Positions 35,103-47,089 of a stretch of 64,000 nucleotides of DNA are shown piece by piece (positions within the stretch are counted from its first letter, which is position 1; each line of letters starts with the position of its first letter). A program made the translations under genes and the position numbers. Under the pieces are notes generated by a model. The model did no database searches. It saw only the letters and a program-made list of their open reading frames with translations, and was not told where the DNA came from. The DNA lies in assembly GCA_001692895.1 (NCBI GenBank), contig KV748261.1:186001-250000 (forward strand), read 5' to 3'. The stretch is from Cenococcum geophilum 1.58. Lineage: Eukaryota; Ascomycota; Dothideomycetes; Gloniales; Gloniaceae.

Positions 35103-36620
35103 TTTACTATAAAAAGATATAGATAGATTGATTAGGTATAATTACCTAAAAATTATAGTAACTTAGGAAAATAACGAACTAGATAGAGTTTACAAGTTAC
35201 TAGAAAGCTTTTGGGTATAAAGAATCCTTAAAGTATAATTAAAGGAATAGTTAGAATATTTAGGAGAAAAAATATTTTATAAGTATAGAGAGGTAAAGTA
35301 TATCCCAAGAAGCATAGTAGAGTATTTTATAGAAGATTTCTATAGAGGAATGACTTAAGGATATAATGGAGCCACGGGCTTAGTGGCAAGACTCTAGGAG
35401 GAGTATATTATTAATAGAATTTAAAGCTTAGTACGAAAAGTTACTAAGGAATGCCTAGATTACTAAAGAAATAAACTAATAAGGCATAAGCTATATAAAG
35501 GGCTATAATCTATTAAAATACCAGAGAGACTATAGGAGGTTATATTATAGGACTTTATTATAAAGTTACTAAAGTTAAAAAACCCTATTACCGGATAAGA
35601 TTATAATGTAATCTTAGTAATAATAGACAAGCTTATAAAGTGGGGATACTTTATAGCATATATAGAAGAAATATTAGTAAAAGATATCGCTAGAATCTAT
35701 ATTAAAGAAGTATTTATAAGACATAGAGCACTAAGCAAGATTATATTAGACAGAGATCTAAGATTTATAGTAGCATTTTAAAAGGTATTCTTAGCGGAAT
35801 AAAGAGTTAGAGCAGTAACTTTTACTATATATTATCCGCAGACAGACAGCTAAACGGAAAGATTAAATTAGACACTAGAATAGTATCTAAGATACTATAT
35901 TAATTATATATAGAATAATTAGGTATTATTATTACTAGTTATATAGTTTATATATAATACAACACCATAAGAAGGAATAGGTATATTACTATTTAAGGCG
36001 AATTACAGATATAAGCTAAGAATATTGTTATTACTATAATAAGCAAAAAAAACAAGTAGCACAGCTAAAGAAAGAATAAAGACGTTAATAAATCTTTATA
36101 TAGACCTTATAGAATTAGTAAAGAAGGTATAAAAATAAAATAAAAAAGTACTATAATGCTAAGAGATTTAAGGGACTAGATCTTAAGGAGGGAGATAAAG
36201 TATGGCTACTATATAAAAATTTTAAAAGTTAATAACTCAGTAAAAAATTGGACTATGTTAAACTAGGACCTTTTAAAATTATAAAAAGAATTTTACTGGT
36301 TACGTTTAAGTTAAACCTACTAGCTAAAATTAAGATCTACTTTATATAATATATTATAATACTAGAGCTAGTATATAGGAATATTAAGCTACTAGTTTAT
36401 AAAGCAGACACGTATAGAGGGTAAGAAGAGGATAAATAGTAAGTTTTAAGGATTATAAGTTATAAGGACGTTAACGATAAAATATAGTATAAAGTTAAGT
36501 GGATAGGCTACACTAAGACTACCTAAGAGCTACTAAAGAATTTAAAAAACGCTATAGGAAAGGTACAGGAGTATTAGAAGAAATTAGGTTAAGTAGTATT
36601 AATAAAGAAGAATTACTAAA
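35103..36620 (+). pseudogene. pol: chromovirus B1 pol: integrase and chromodomain
   Basis: Continuation of B1 pol after the copia insertion. Integrase core includes EVILQDFIIKLLKL, ILVIIDKLIKQGYFI, KDIARIYIKEVF and RALSKIILDRDLRF, then a catalytic-Glu block QTERLNQTLEQYLRY. A C-terminal module contains DKVQLLYKNFKSQQL. It ends with a chromodomain near 36450-36560 (IQYKVKQIGYTKTTQELL, where relatives read WYLVKWKGYxxTTWEP). Stops are RIP type. Confidence 0.8.
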
Positions 36621-36639
36621 GAATAAGTCACCTAAGGGG

Positions 36640-37320
36640 GACCTAAGAAGAGTAGTTGCCAAACTACTTAGATCTGTTTCCTTTTTAGTTAAAAGAGAAT
36701 CTATTTTTCTATTACTAAGTTCCTATAAACCCTATTCTATAAGTTTCTACTCTTTAAAACGGACCTTCTTATAAATTTTCTTAAGACGGATTAAATAAGT
36801 AAATGCCGTAAGATAAGACTTAAGGGCTCGTTGCTAAGCATTAGTAGCCTCCTATTTAGCGTTATAAGTACAGCGCAACTCTGCTAGAGTAATAGATAGT
36901 TTATTATCTAGCTATATAGTAGCAGATTAAATATAAGACCTTAAAATTAATTAATTAGGGAACTAGACAACTATTAAAATAATAGGTTATATATATTTAG
37001 TATTAGAGATAGAGTAAACATTATAGGACAAATAAATATTCGCTTTAGTGCACTTTAAATAAAAGGACGGTTATTACGAAAATAGGTTCGCTAATATAAT
37101 ATAAACTAACCCCTTTTTTAAACAGCGAGAATACGGAGATGGTATAATCTTACTAAGAGATAGTATTGTAGCAATAGTGCGAATCTAGCGAGCAGTTAAA
37201 GAAGAAGAAGGAGCCTTAGGCATAATAAGTAATAATATTAACTAAATTAATTAGACGGATATTACACCTCTAGTAAATAACTTAGAGATATTTTAAATCT
37301 TTAAGAATAAAGATAAAAAG
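36640..37320 (-). pseudogene. antisense Cys-rich/coiled-coil ORF of gypsy B (copy 1)
   Basis: Minus strand, between the chromodomain stop and the 3' LTR. It contains YSRCLKKGLVY, CTKANI and YNVYSISNTKY, aligned with CSRYIREGLVY, CTKANI and CDVCLISNAKY of copy 2. Taking both copies together gives CX2CX6C...CX2CX6C. A coiled-coil-like stretch follows (LDNKLSITLAELRCTYNAK, then KLIEQGLQEL). Stops are TAA/TAG only. See the copy in B2. Confidence 0.6.
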
Positions 37321-37331
37321 GAGGGAGATGG

Positions 37332-37756
37332 TATTATGGACGCTTTAAGTATAATATTATAACTACTTAGAGAGGAGTCAAAAGAAGCTAGTTAGTTAAT
37401 TTAGGCACGGTCTAAGATAAAGCCAGTAGAGCTATATAACGAGGAATAGTAACTAAGGTTATATGACGTAATCTATATAATCTGTATAATCTGCGAAATC
37501 TATAATAGAGTAGATAGAGTACACGTACCTTATATATAAGGAGGATTTCTTAAGAGTACGGTTGTGTATTTAAGGACCCTTAGTCCCTACCTAGATAGTT
37601 TCCTTCTTTATAGTAATTCTTAGAATATAATTAAAGTTAATCTATTAGGCAACTACTCTACCAGTTATTATTATGTTATTAACTTTAATTTGTATTACCT
37701 ATACACCTAGCCTATTAATAAGCCTACCGTAGTACCTGCTATAAGGTTCCGTTATA
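37332..37756 (+). repeat. 3' LTR of B1
   Basis: 425 bp, starts TATTATGGACGC directly after the purine tract GGAGGGAGATGG and ends GTTCCGTTATA. Confidence 0.92.
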
Positions 37757-37999
37757 TATAAAATAAAATAGAATAGGTTAGGTATAGGTATAAATAGGGG
37801 CTATAGGGGAACGTGCGTAGGTGTTTTAGGACGAACTTCCAGACTTATAGAGGATAAATTATCCTATCTGGTTAGGCGGATAATAATCCTATCTAAGGAT
37901 AGCCCGGATATCGGATAATATCTAAATAATATCTAGATATCCGCAAAATTTTAACTATAAAATAAAACCTTTACCCCCTATTGTACAACGCTATAAATA

Positions 38000-40350
38000 T
38001 AGCTAGTACTAGTAAAACTTACCCTAAAAACTTTAACGATAATAATTCCTTTAAAGTTGATATACTTTCTACCCTTTTAAGCAGCGTTAAAACTAAAGCT
38101 AATACCGGTTTAATTTTAACTACTTATATAACATAGATCTTAAGACAAGTCTCCTTAATTTATAAACATACTTATACGGCAATAAAGGAAGAAAAGGCCT
38201 ATATAAAAAAACGCTACTTTTGTAAATACTATCCTCCTTAAGACCCAAAAGGACACCATTTCTTAACCGTTAGATTATAAGGCTATCTTAAAAAAATATA
38301 ATATTAAATAAAATCTAGCAGAGAATTAGGAGCGTATAATAGTAAAAGATTAAGGGGAAAGATCTCTTTTAGAACTATATTAAAAGCTTTTAATAAAAGG
38401 AGAAGTTTAAGGTCTTAAGGGTAAGGTTCTAAAACGTATAGTATATTAAAATACTATAAAGTAAGCACTTCTAGATCTAATTATCGTATAACGGCTTCCC
38501 TTCTTATATATAAAATGGCCAGAGTTTTATATTTTTATAAAAGCATTAAATTAAGAAGCACCCTTAATTATCCCTATATACCACTTAATAATTATAGCCT
38601 AAATTCTTAAACACTTTACCAAGAGTTAAGATATTATATAAAAAGTACTTTAATCTGCAAAAATAAACATTTACTTTACTATGGATATCTAGACCTCTCT
38701 AAGTTATTCCCTTTTTTTTAAAATCTATGCTAGCTTTATTAATATCTAAGATAAATACCGGAGCCCCTTAATTACCCTTTATACGGTATCTAGTTAAAGC
38801 GGTATAGATTAGTAAGAGGCACTTTGTCTAGTTCTTATTAAGTATGGCATTAAAACAAAGATTGGAGCTATTGTTAGCGATAATGCTAGATTAAACAATA
38901 TTCTCTGTTATATAATTAGCTAATGGCTTAGCCTTAAGTATAAAATTAACTAGATCGCAATATATTAAAGAATTCACTATTGGGGGCATATTATTAATCT
39001 TATTATTTAAGCCTTTCTATTTAGTTTAAAAAAGGATAAAAAGTTTATAAACTTATATAATAAAGAGTATAAGAAATAGGATAAAGAAGAAGATAAAGAA
39101 GAGGAAGATGTTGTATAATAAGTACTACCGCTAGTTAAAAGAAAGAAAAAGAAGGATAAAGAATTAGAGCTAGCATTAGATAAAAAGTATAAAAGAGGTA
39201 AATTTTTTTAAAATATTATAGGGCTAATAGGGAAGCTTTATAACTGTCGTTTATATTTATAGCTTAGCTAACCGTACAAAATAGTTTATTAAACGTGCTA
39301 GTAAAATAGTTCCTCTTAATAATTATACGAGATAGAATAGCTAGTTTCTTATACTATATATAGCTCTAAAGGATAAGGTAAAGGCTAGACTTTAACTTTA
39401 CGTAGAGCACTATAAGGATAACTTAAAAGATAATATTCTCTTAATAAGCGAATAGATACATCTTCGTATAATTTATAATTTCCTTTAATCTTTCCACAAA
39501 GCAACTCTATTTCTTTAAGGAGATTATATAACACTAAAATGGGTTCTAGAATTAGTTAATGTCCTTAAGGATATAATATAGACCACATTAGTATATTATA
39601 TAATACCCTTAATATTTCTTTAGCTAATTATTTCTTATAGGTAATAGCTACTAAGGCTAAGGATAAGTTTATAACTCCTTAACTCTAACGTGTTAAGAAA
39701 AAGCTTATAAAGTATATTAAGAAGCTAAATAATTCTCCCTACTATCTAGCAGCATAAGTTCTTAACCTAGAGTATCGTACAGCTTTCTTAAAAGATTAAA
39801 ACAATTATATTACCGTTAAAGGAGAAAAGAAGCTCTTTAGCGTACAAAAGCTCTAGGAGAGATTCCGTAAGAAAGCAATACTTTTAGGTTCAACTATATT
39901 ATACACAACTAAGAAAACTTAAAAGTCGCCTTTAAAGCCTAAAGAAAACCTCTTTACCTTTTATAAGGCTTGTCTTTAGTACTATTTAAAATATACTCGT
40001 CTATAGAATCTAGATAAGTTTAATAACTATATTAATAAGAATCCAATTCCGCTTAGTAGTTATATAACAGCTATTTAATAGTAGAATTAGCCTCTTTAGT
40101 ATATAAGATTTCCATAACTCTTACAGCTTGCAATTAAAGTTCTTTTAATACCTAGAATAAGCGATAAGCCGGAGAGAGTATTTTTAGGTTCTTAATATTG
40201 TGTTCCATAGGATTATATAAGAACTACTCTATAAATACTTAAGGCATTAGAATACGTAAAGGACTAGGCAGCTTATAAGATTCTAAGTATTCTCTTATAG
40301 TTATATAAGGGAAGGTATATAAGAGATATATTATATAACATCAAAGGGCA
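38000..40350 (+). pseudogene. hAT transposase, RIP-degraded
   Basis: N-terminal BED-type zinc finger at about 38205-38290 (KRYFCKYYPP, then HHFLTVRLQGYLKKYNI, the His partly retained). Catalytic-region blocks: YFTMDIQTSLSYS (first Asp), IGAIVSDNARLNNIL (second Asp) and GHIINLIIQAFLF. The C-terminal dimerisation domain is unmistakable at about 40075-40280: RFPQLLQLAIKVLLIP, ISDKPERVFLGSQYCVP, DYIRTTLQILKALEYVKD. About 750 residues, a normal length for fungal hAT transposases. Frames are broken by RIP stops; the start codon is not certain. Confidence 0.85.
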
Positions 40351-40389
40351 TAAAATATATAAAAAAATAATTTTAGGTAAAAGGTAACC

Positions 40390-41100
40390 ACTAAAGGCGC
40401 GTAAGTAGCGGATATAAATATATACTAACTTTAAATTTAATAGATTATAAGTTTAAATACTACTAATATTGTCCTTTATTAGGAATCGGGAAATATAATT
40501 ATTTAGTATACTTCTCGTCCTACTATATAAGAGATTCTCTAGCAGTAATACCATACTATAAGTATACTCTCCTCTCTGTATAATATACCTATATAACTAA
40601 CTAGCCTTAGAATAAGTAGAAAAGGGTAAAAGCTTTACCGGCGACTAATATAGAGGCTTAGGTAGGGGATGTATTAGAGAAGTAGGTATGGATAGGAAGG
40701 CCTTTATATATAAATACAATTCTAATTTAGAGCCGTAAATCTCTAAATATAACTATAAGTAACCTATATTACTCGTACAAGGTAGAGAGCTAATTAATGC
40801 TAGTTCTGTAAGGCCTATATAGCGACTCCGCGTTATCTAGTAGGCCCTTACCCCTTTACTAAGTGTTAAAGTCTCCCAGGGTTCTATGGTGGGTGCTATA
40901 GAAATTATAAATAGTGGGATTATAGGGCTTAATATTTAGCGTATAATAAAAATTCTTAACCTATAGCGGCGGCAGTAGGAGGAGCACTAGAGGGTAAGGA
41001 TTAGATTGTGGAATTAGAGGATAATAAGGAATAGATAAAAGTTACTAAATTTAAACTACTAGGTCTCCTCTCTCTTTTACTATTTTTATTTTATTTTATA
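40390..41100 (+). pseudogene. second, Cys-rich ORF in hAT element
   Basis: Downstream of the transposase, a plus-strand frame reads TRQRANQCQFCKAYIATPRY, LVGPYPFTKCQSLPGFYGG and CYRNYKQQDYRAQYLAYN, then an acidic stretch and a hydrophobic end. Several Tyr residues sit where Cys is expected (TGC/TGT to TAC/TAT), suggesting a zinc-binding cluster before RIP. I do not recognise a family. It may also be a remnant of a captured gene. Confidence 0.4.
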
Positions 41101-41154
41101 CGTATAAAAGCCTTACGTAGGCTTTATATAAGGATCTATATAAATCTTTATATA

Positions 41155-41400
41155 TATAAAGGCTCTATACGAAGCTCTACACGGAGCTCCGTATACGGAG
41201 GCTCTGCACGGCTCTGCGTACGACTGTTTTATATACGACAGCTCTACTACAGAGGCTCTATATAAAAGCTTTATGCAGAGCTTTGTGTAGAGCTTTATAC
41301 AGAGTTTTTGTACATAGAGCTTCGTGTAGAGCTTTGTGTAGAGCTTTACGTAGAGCTTTATATAGAGCTTCGTGTAGAGCTTTAGATAGAGCTCTATACG
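41155..41400. repeat. 12-bp minisatellite array inside hAT
   Basis: Units of GCTCTACACGAA, first in forward orientation (41160-41210), then in reverse (TTCGTGTAGAGC, 41275-41395), separated by TACGACTGTTTTATATACGA. Same 12-bp unit as in M1-M3. Confidence 0.85.
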
Positions 41401-41754
41401 CGGCTTATTCCGCAGAGCCCCTATAAGCTTTATATCTATATAATATTACTTATCCTTAGGATATTTGAATAAAAGTGGTACTATTTTAAAGCGCTTTATA
41501 AGCTCCATAAATCTATATTAATAGAATATTTATTTATTTAATATTAGGGGTTGTATTATAAGTATAAGTATATTAAGGGAATTTTGCTAAGATTATCCAG
41601 AGACTATCCGGATAGTCTCCAGATACTATTAGCTAATAGGTCTATTATCTGAGAGGCCTATCCGGCCTATCCTCCGCAAGTTTAGGACGAACGTGAGCAC
41701 GGGTTAAGAATGTCAAAACGCGCAGGGACGTGAGAACGTGTGAGTCCCGTAATA

Positions 41755-43898
41755 GCTAAGGAAAACTATAAACCTTATACTACAAAATAAGGCCTAATAG
41801 ATGCCCGTAAAGAAACCTATAGACCTCCCCCTAGTTAATATCTACTATATTAGTGCCGTAAAATTCTATTAGAACTTAGTCCAGTTTAATACCATTACCT
41901 TTATAACTAGCTTATATAAAATTAATTAAATAATTAAGGAAAAGAAAAGTAAGCTTAGCGGGTAAGAAAGTAAGCTTATAAATAAGGAACTGGTAGAATA
42001 AAAACTACCTAATTAATACCGGAAACTTAAGAATATATTCTCTAAGGTACTGTTTAATATACTTCCGCCTTACTAACTATATAACTATAAGATTAAGATT
42101 AAGCAGGGCAAGGAAAACACCCTTAGCTTTAGCCCCCTTTACTAATAGTCTATTACTAAATTATAGGCTATAAAGTAGTACCTTATTAATAACCTAAATA
42201 AGGGCTTTATTAAGCCTAACTAAGCCCCTTTTACCTTGCCTATTTTCTTTATTAAAAAGCTAAATAGAGGACTCCGCTTTTATATTAACTACTATAAACT
42301 AAATAATATAACCCGTAAGGACCGCTATCTGCTACCCCTACTTAATAAGGCTCTAACCTAAATAAGTAAAGCTAAGATCTTTACTAATCTTAATATCCAC
42401 TAGGCCTTCTACTAAATTAGAATAAACCTTAGGTCTAAGGATTTTATTATATTTCGGACCTATTACGAAATATATAAATATAAAATACTTCCTTTTAAAC
42501 TAAGTAATAGACTAGCTACGTATTAGCGGTATATAAATAATATACTCTTTAACTACCTTAATAACTTCTATACGGCTTACTTAGATAATATTATAATTTA
42601 CTCTAAGAATAAGCTAGAATATAAGGAGCATATCTATAAGGTCCTATAATAGCTCTATAAGGCTAGCTTCTAGGCTAATATTAAGAAATTAAAAATTAGT
42701 ATTAAGCGTACTAATTACCTAGGATTTATTATTAGTATAGATAAAATTAAGACTAACCTAGAGAAAATAGCCATAATTAACTAGTAGATACCCCTATAGA
42801 CTATAAAGGGGGTATAGTTATTTTTAGGTTTCTGTAACTTCTACTAACACTTTATTAAGAACGATAGTAGAATTACCCAGCCTTTTAACCATCTTATTAG
42901 AAAAGACTAGCCCTTCTACTTTAACGCTATATATAGGCAGGCCTTTAATAAGCTTAAAAAACGGCTAGTATTGGCTCCCCTACTTGCCCACTTTAACCTA
43001 AAATAGCCCTCTATACTAGAAACTAATGCCTTAAATAGCGTAATAACTAGCGTTTATTTCTAGAAGCAACCTAATAGAGAATAGCACCTTATTATATACT
43101 ATTTAAAGACTATAGTAAACGCTAAGCTAAACTACCACATCTATAATAAAGAAATACTAGCTATTACCTTTAGCTTTTAGCACTAGCGTATATAGCTAGA
43201 GGGGACCTCTAAACCTATTTAGGTAACATTAAATTATAAGGCCCTTATAGCCTAGTAGGTACGCTAGGTAGATATCCTATCCTAATTTAACTTCTTAATT
43301 ACGTATAGGCTAGGTACTATAAACCGTATAGATGCTCTTATAAGGCGTAAATAGGACTTAGATAACTAGATAGCTATAAAGATCTTATTATAAACCTAAA
43401 TACTATTATAACTAGAGCATCTTAACCCCTAAATATAGACAGAACTAAATATAAACTCTTTAGGCGCTAAGATATATCCTATTAACCCCTTATGACTTAA
43501 CTTTATTAATAAACTACTATAGATAAACCGTACAGCCCTTCTTTATAGAAGCACTGTAAAAAGATAAAGGACGTTATTAGCCTATAGTCCTTTAAAAAAA
43601 TAGATTACTTAAGTATTAAAAGCGGCTAGTAGTAGTAAAGGAATAGAACTTATAGACTTGGCTTATTGCCAAAGTATATACCTAGGTCTCTATAGCCTAC
43701 CTAAAAATAAAAATAAAACCTATAAGATTATTAGCAGCCACTACTACTAGCCTAAAATAGTTATAAATATTAACCGTTATATATAGAACTACAATAGCTG
43801 CTATAAATCTATAATCTTATAAGATAAAACCCTAAAACCATTAAAACTACTCCTAATACTAAAACGCTCCTAGTAGTATATCTCTATAGACTTTTATA
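41755..43898 (+). pseudogene. pol: chromovirus C pol: RT, RNase H, integrase N-part
   Basis: RT at about 42230-42700: PFTLPIFFIKKLNRGLRFYI, KDRYLLPLLNKALT, IFTNLNIHQAFYQIRI, YLDNIIIYSKN (YLDD to YLDN) and KLEYKEHIYKVLQQLYK. Then RNase H (LETNALNSVITSVYFQKQ, IYYLKTIVNAKLNYHIYNKE) and the zinc-binding integrase start at about 43640-43850 (CNYNSCYKS, with His/Cys lost). The frame is cut at 43898/43904 by B2 and resumes after 51961. Confidence 0.85.
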
Positions 43899-43903
43899 AG
43901 TTA

Positions 43904-44329
43904 TATTACGGACGCTTTAAGTACGATGTTACGACTACTTGGAGAAGAGTCGGAAGAAGCTAGTTAGTTAATATAAGTACGGTCCAGGATAGAATCCGTG
44001 GAACTATGTGACGAGGAATAGTAAGCAGAGTCACGTGATGTAATCTATATGATCTGTGTAATCTATAAGATCTATAATAGAGCGAATAGAGTAGATAGAG
44101 TAGACAGAGTAATAACTTTCTTAGGAGTACGGTTGTGTATTTAAGGACCCTTAGTCCCTACCTAAATAGTTCCTTCCTTATAGTAATTCTCAGAATACAA
44201 TTAGAGTTAATCTATTGGGCAACCACTCCACTAGTTGTTATTACGTTATTAACTACTATCTTTGTATTTCCTACACACCTAGCCCATTAACAGAACCCAT
44301 TGTAGTTCCTACTATAAGGTTCCGTTACA
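43904..44329 (+). repeat. 5' LTR of B2
   Basis: 426 bp, paired with 51531-51956. It has one copy of the block duplicated in the B1 5' LTR. Confidence 0.94.
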
Positions 44330-44374
44330 CAATTACTACCTAGTTACGGTATTAAATATAGAAGGTCGAACAAC

Positions 44375-47080
44375 ATGCCACCAAAAGCAGCTATTATAAC
44401 GCCATTGACGGCGGCAACTACTTTAAGGTTAGGGGGTGACACCAGTATAGTGGACACTGACTCGCAACAACCTATAACGGTAGGATAATTATAAGAAATA
44501 GTGGATTAATTAATAGAAAACAATACGGTACTTAAAAATAGACTTAATGGAATTGGAGTAGTAAAGGTTAAGTTACTATTAATTAAACGATTCTTAGGAG
44601 AGAGATTAAAGCTTAAAGGATTTCTAACGCAGATATATTTTAAAGTCATATAAGAAGGGGCTAAGTTAGCCATAATAGTGGACCAGATAGCCTACGCAGG
44701 ACTATTCCTAATGGGTTGGGCACTTAAATAGTTTAAACCCTACTTAACAAAAATATAGACTAACGGAATAACTACTGCTAATTAAGAGGTACGATTTATG
44801 TTTTCTAGCTAGGTAGGATTCGCGGAATAATTAATATAGATATTTAGGGACCCAGAAGTAACGACTATAGCAGAAAGAAAGCTTTAGAACCTAATACAGC
44901 GAACTTTAGTAATTGAGTACACGATATAGTTTTAAACACTTACGACATAAGTCAAGTGGAATAATAAGGCGCTTATGGCACAGTATAAATAGGGACTTAA
45001 GGCTAAAGTCTAGGACGTAATTATTCTAATAGAAGATATAGACACCCTAAGGGAATTAATAGATTAAGCGATTAAGATTAATAATAGGATCTTCTAAAGG
45101 GAATAGGCTAAGAAAGGCCAGGATAGAGTTCTATAGTTATATAAGGCGCAGAGCGCATAATAACTAAAGCCAAGTTAGAAACTATAGTATGGCGCAGAGC
45201 TAATAGACCTAAGTAGTACTAAAGAAGCCTATAAGAGATGGAGCAAGAAACTATAAAAACCTAGAGGTTAAGGATCTAGTGATTATAGGACTAAGGAGCA
45301 GAGGCTAAACCAGGGATCTTAATAGCAGAAGATGTTTAGGCGGACTTTATAATAAAGTTAATAGTTTAGAGACGGAGCTTATATAAATTGCGGAAAACAG
45401 GGTTACTTCGCGAGGGATTATAGAGATGGTCAAAGTTACTATATAATAAAGGGAACTAGACTAATAGTAGAAGACATACATATATAGAGGGATAATAGTA
45501 TACTACGTAGAACAAAAGAGTGTTTAATTAGAAGTTTCGCGTTTTGTTACAACAACGCATACTAAATTTATAAAAACGCTAAGTATGGTGCAAGCTATTA
45601 GCCATAAGAGCTAGAGTTAAAAGGATTTAGAGGAACTAAAAAGTTAGATAAAGAATAAGATTAACTCTATAAGCTAGATTAAGATATTATAGTAACGTAC
45701 GGATAACGATTAATAACAATAATAATAGAGTTAGAGTACTTATTAATTAACAGTAATAAGGATAGTAAAGGAACTAACTAGGGGTATATAAACCTTAATA
45801 ACGCAATAAAAGTAGAGACTGAGACCGCTATAGAGCAAGGTTTAGTAATGGGTATTATAACACCGTTAAACACGGCGTCTATCGCTTTATAAGACAGAAG
45901 GAGCAATATTTAGAGACAATTAAGTAAGCAGATAACTGCTAGTGCTAGCTCACCACTTAATAAAGGTAAAAGGCTAAAGGCTTAAGATTCTTACAGTAAG
46001 ATAAGAGACGACCAAGATTCTTAAGATGAGATAAGGCAAGCTTAAAGACCCACAACAAACAGAAACCGATGGAGTAGAGTAGTGGCTTAGTTTAAGGACA
46101 TATAAATAAGCTCGGGACAAGAATTCCTAACGGTATAAGACTTTTAAAACGAGATGAGTGAGATCTAGGACTCTTAAGACGAGATAAGGACACTAGTAAA
46201 GCCTAGTTGAACTAAGGCTAGAGCTAAGCTCAAGTTAGAAGCAAGCTTAGGATTAAGTAATCTAAGGGGTTAAGAATTCGGAGCACGAATCAGAACACCT
46301 ATAAGTAAGAGGTAAGGAGCTTCTTTATAAATTAGAGAATCTATAGTGTAAATAGCGATTAGACTAGGAGACAGATATATAAACCCAAAAAACTTACTAA
46401 GGGAACATAGTGTTTAGCCTAAAGATTAAAAAGTTAATACTAAGATCAGGAAGCATAAAGACTTTAAGGATCCACTTATAAAACGCAACGTAAAAGAAAC
46501 TATAGAGGAATTTAGAGCAAGAATTACCTTATAGTAAGAACAGAAACTAGATAAGAGATCTAGTACATTAGGACGTATAAAGGACAGAGCGCTAGTATAA
46601 AGGATTACCAATAGGCCTAAGGTAGGCACACTAAGAGCTAAGTGGCTTACTAAACTAGAACAAGAAGAGGATTTAGGGATTCCTATTAGGTTCAAGGAAC
46701 AACATACTAAAGGCTATTACAACGCAGCAATAAAGAGATATTTCCTTACGGACGAGCCATATATACTTAAGCAGCTGTACTAAAAGTGGTATAGGCAACA
46801 ACATAATAATAAGTGGAAAGATTTCTATATGTGGTTAGACGAAAAAGTTATTCAAAACCACCCAATTACAGAGAAGGCTATAACTCACATTAAAGGGGCC
46901 TTAATCACGATATTAAAGGATCTAAAGGAGTAATTAGAGGACTAGAGAAGCAAAAGACAAATCTTAGTACCTATAAACGAAGTCGCAACGCTCAGATTAA
47001 TATAAGAGAGGTTTAAACTCCAAGACGAAGACGAACCAAGAGTTAACCTAAGATATTAAGCACATTATACACTATCGTGG
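44375..47080 (+). pseudogene. gag: chromovirus B2 gag and gag-adjacent region
   Basis: ATG 44375 opens MPPKAAIITPLTAATTLRLG. Capsid text matches B1. The knuckle at about 45382-45425 reads YINCGKQGYFARDY, where Cys, His and Cys became Tyr. The following 1.6 kb is a charged, low-complexity stretch with DSQDEIRQ-like repeats (about 46010-46190), then a conserved block KRYFLTDEPYILKQLYQKWY and KVIQNHPITEKAITHIKGAL, also present in B1. Function of this block is unknown. Confidence 0.75.
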
Positions 47081-47089
47081 ATAGCATGC

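Larger units (their letters stand above)
18516..37756 (+). mobile_element. chromovirus B copy 1 (B1), nested
   Basis: Ends TGTTACGGACGC...GTTCCGTTATA, TSD TATAG (18511-18515) / TATAA (37757-37761, a G-to-A difference). Own sequence is interrupted by M2 (21124-23648), M3 (23969-26710) and the copia element (28930-35097). Without these it is about 7.8 kb and collinear over its whole length with copy 2 at 43904-51956. More RIP stops than copy 2 in most domains. Confidence 0.93.
37837..41684 (+). mobile_element. hAT transposon (Restless-like)
   Basis: Flanked by the 8-bp TSD GGACGAAC (37829-37836 and 41685-41692; the direct repeat extends to TTTAGGACGAAC). Left TIR CAGACTTATAGAGGATA at 37840; right end reverse complement TAAACTTGCGGAGGATA, identical apart from RIP-type transitions. 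Subterminal CCGGATAT/ATCCGGAT repeats occur on both sides, as is common in fungal hATs. It carries a transposase, a second Cys-rich ORF and a 12-bp minisatellite. Inserted in solo LTR D. Confidence 0.9.
18405..41754 (+). mobile_element. solo LTR D, split by gypsy B1 and hAT
   Basis: Three pieces (18405-18515, 37762-37828 and 41693-41754), joined after removing gypsy B1 and hAT with their TSDs, give an approximately 240-bp sequence. It starts TGTTACGGAAG and ends TCCCGTAATA, an inverted LTR-like pair. Flanks are GATAA (18400-18404) and GCTAA (41755-41759), a 4 of 5 match. The protein frame of chromovirus C passes from protease into pol across it. No internal retroelement region is present, so a solo LTR is the simplest reading. 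Confidence 0.55.
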
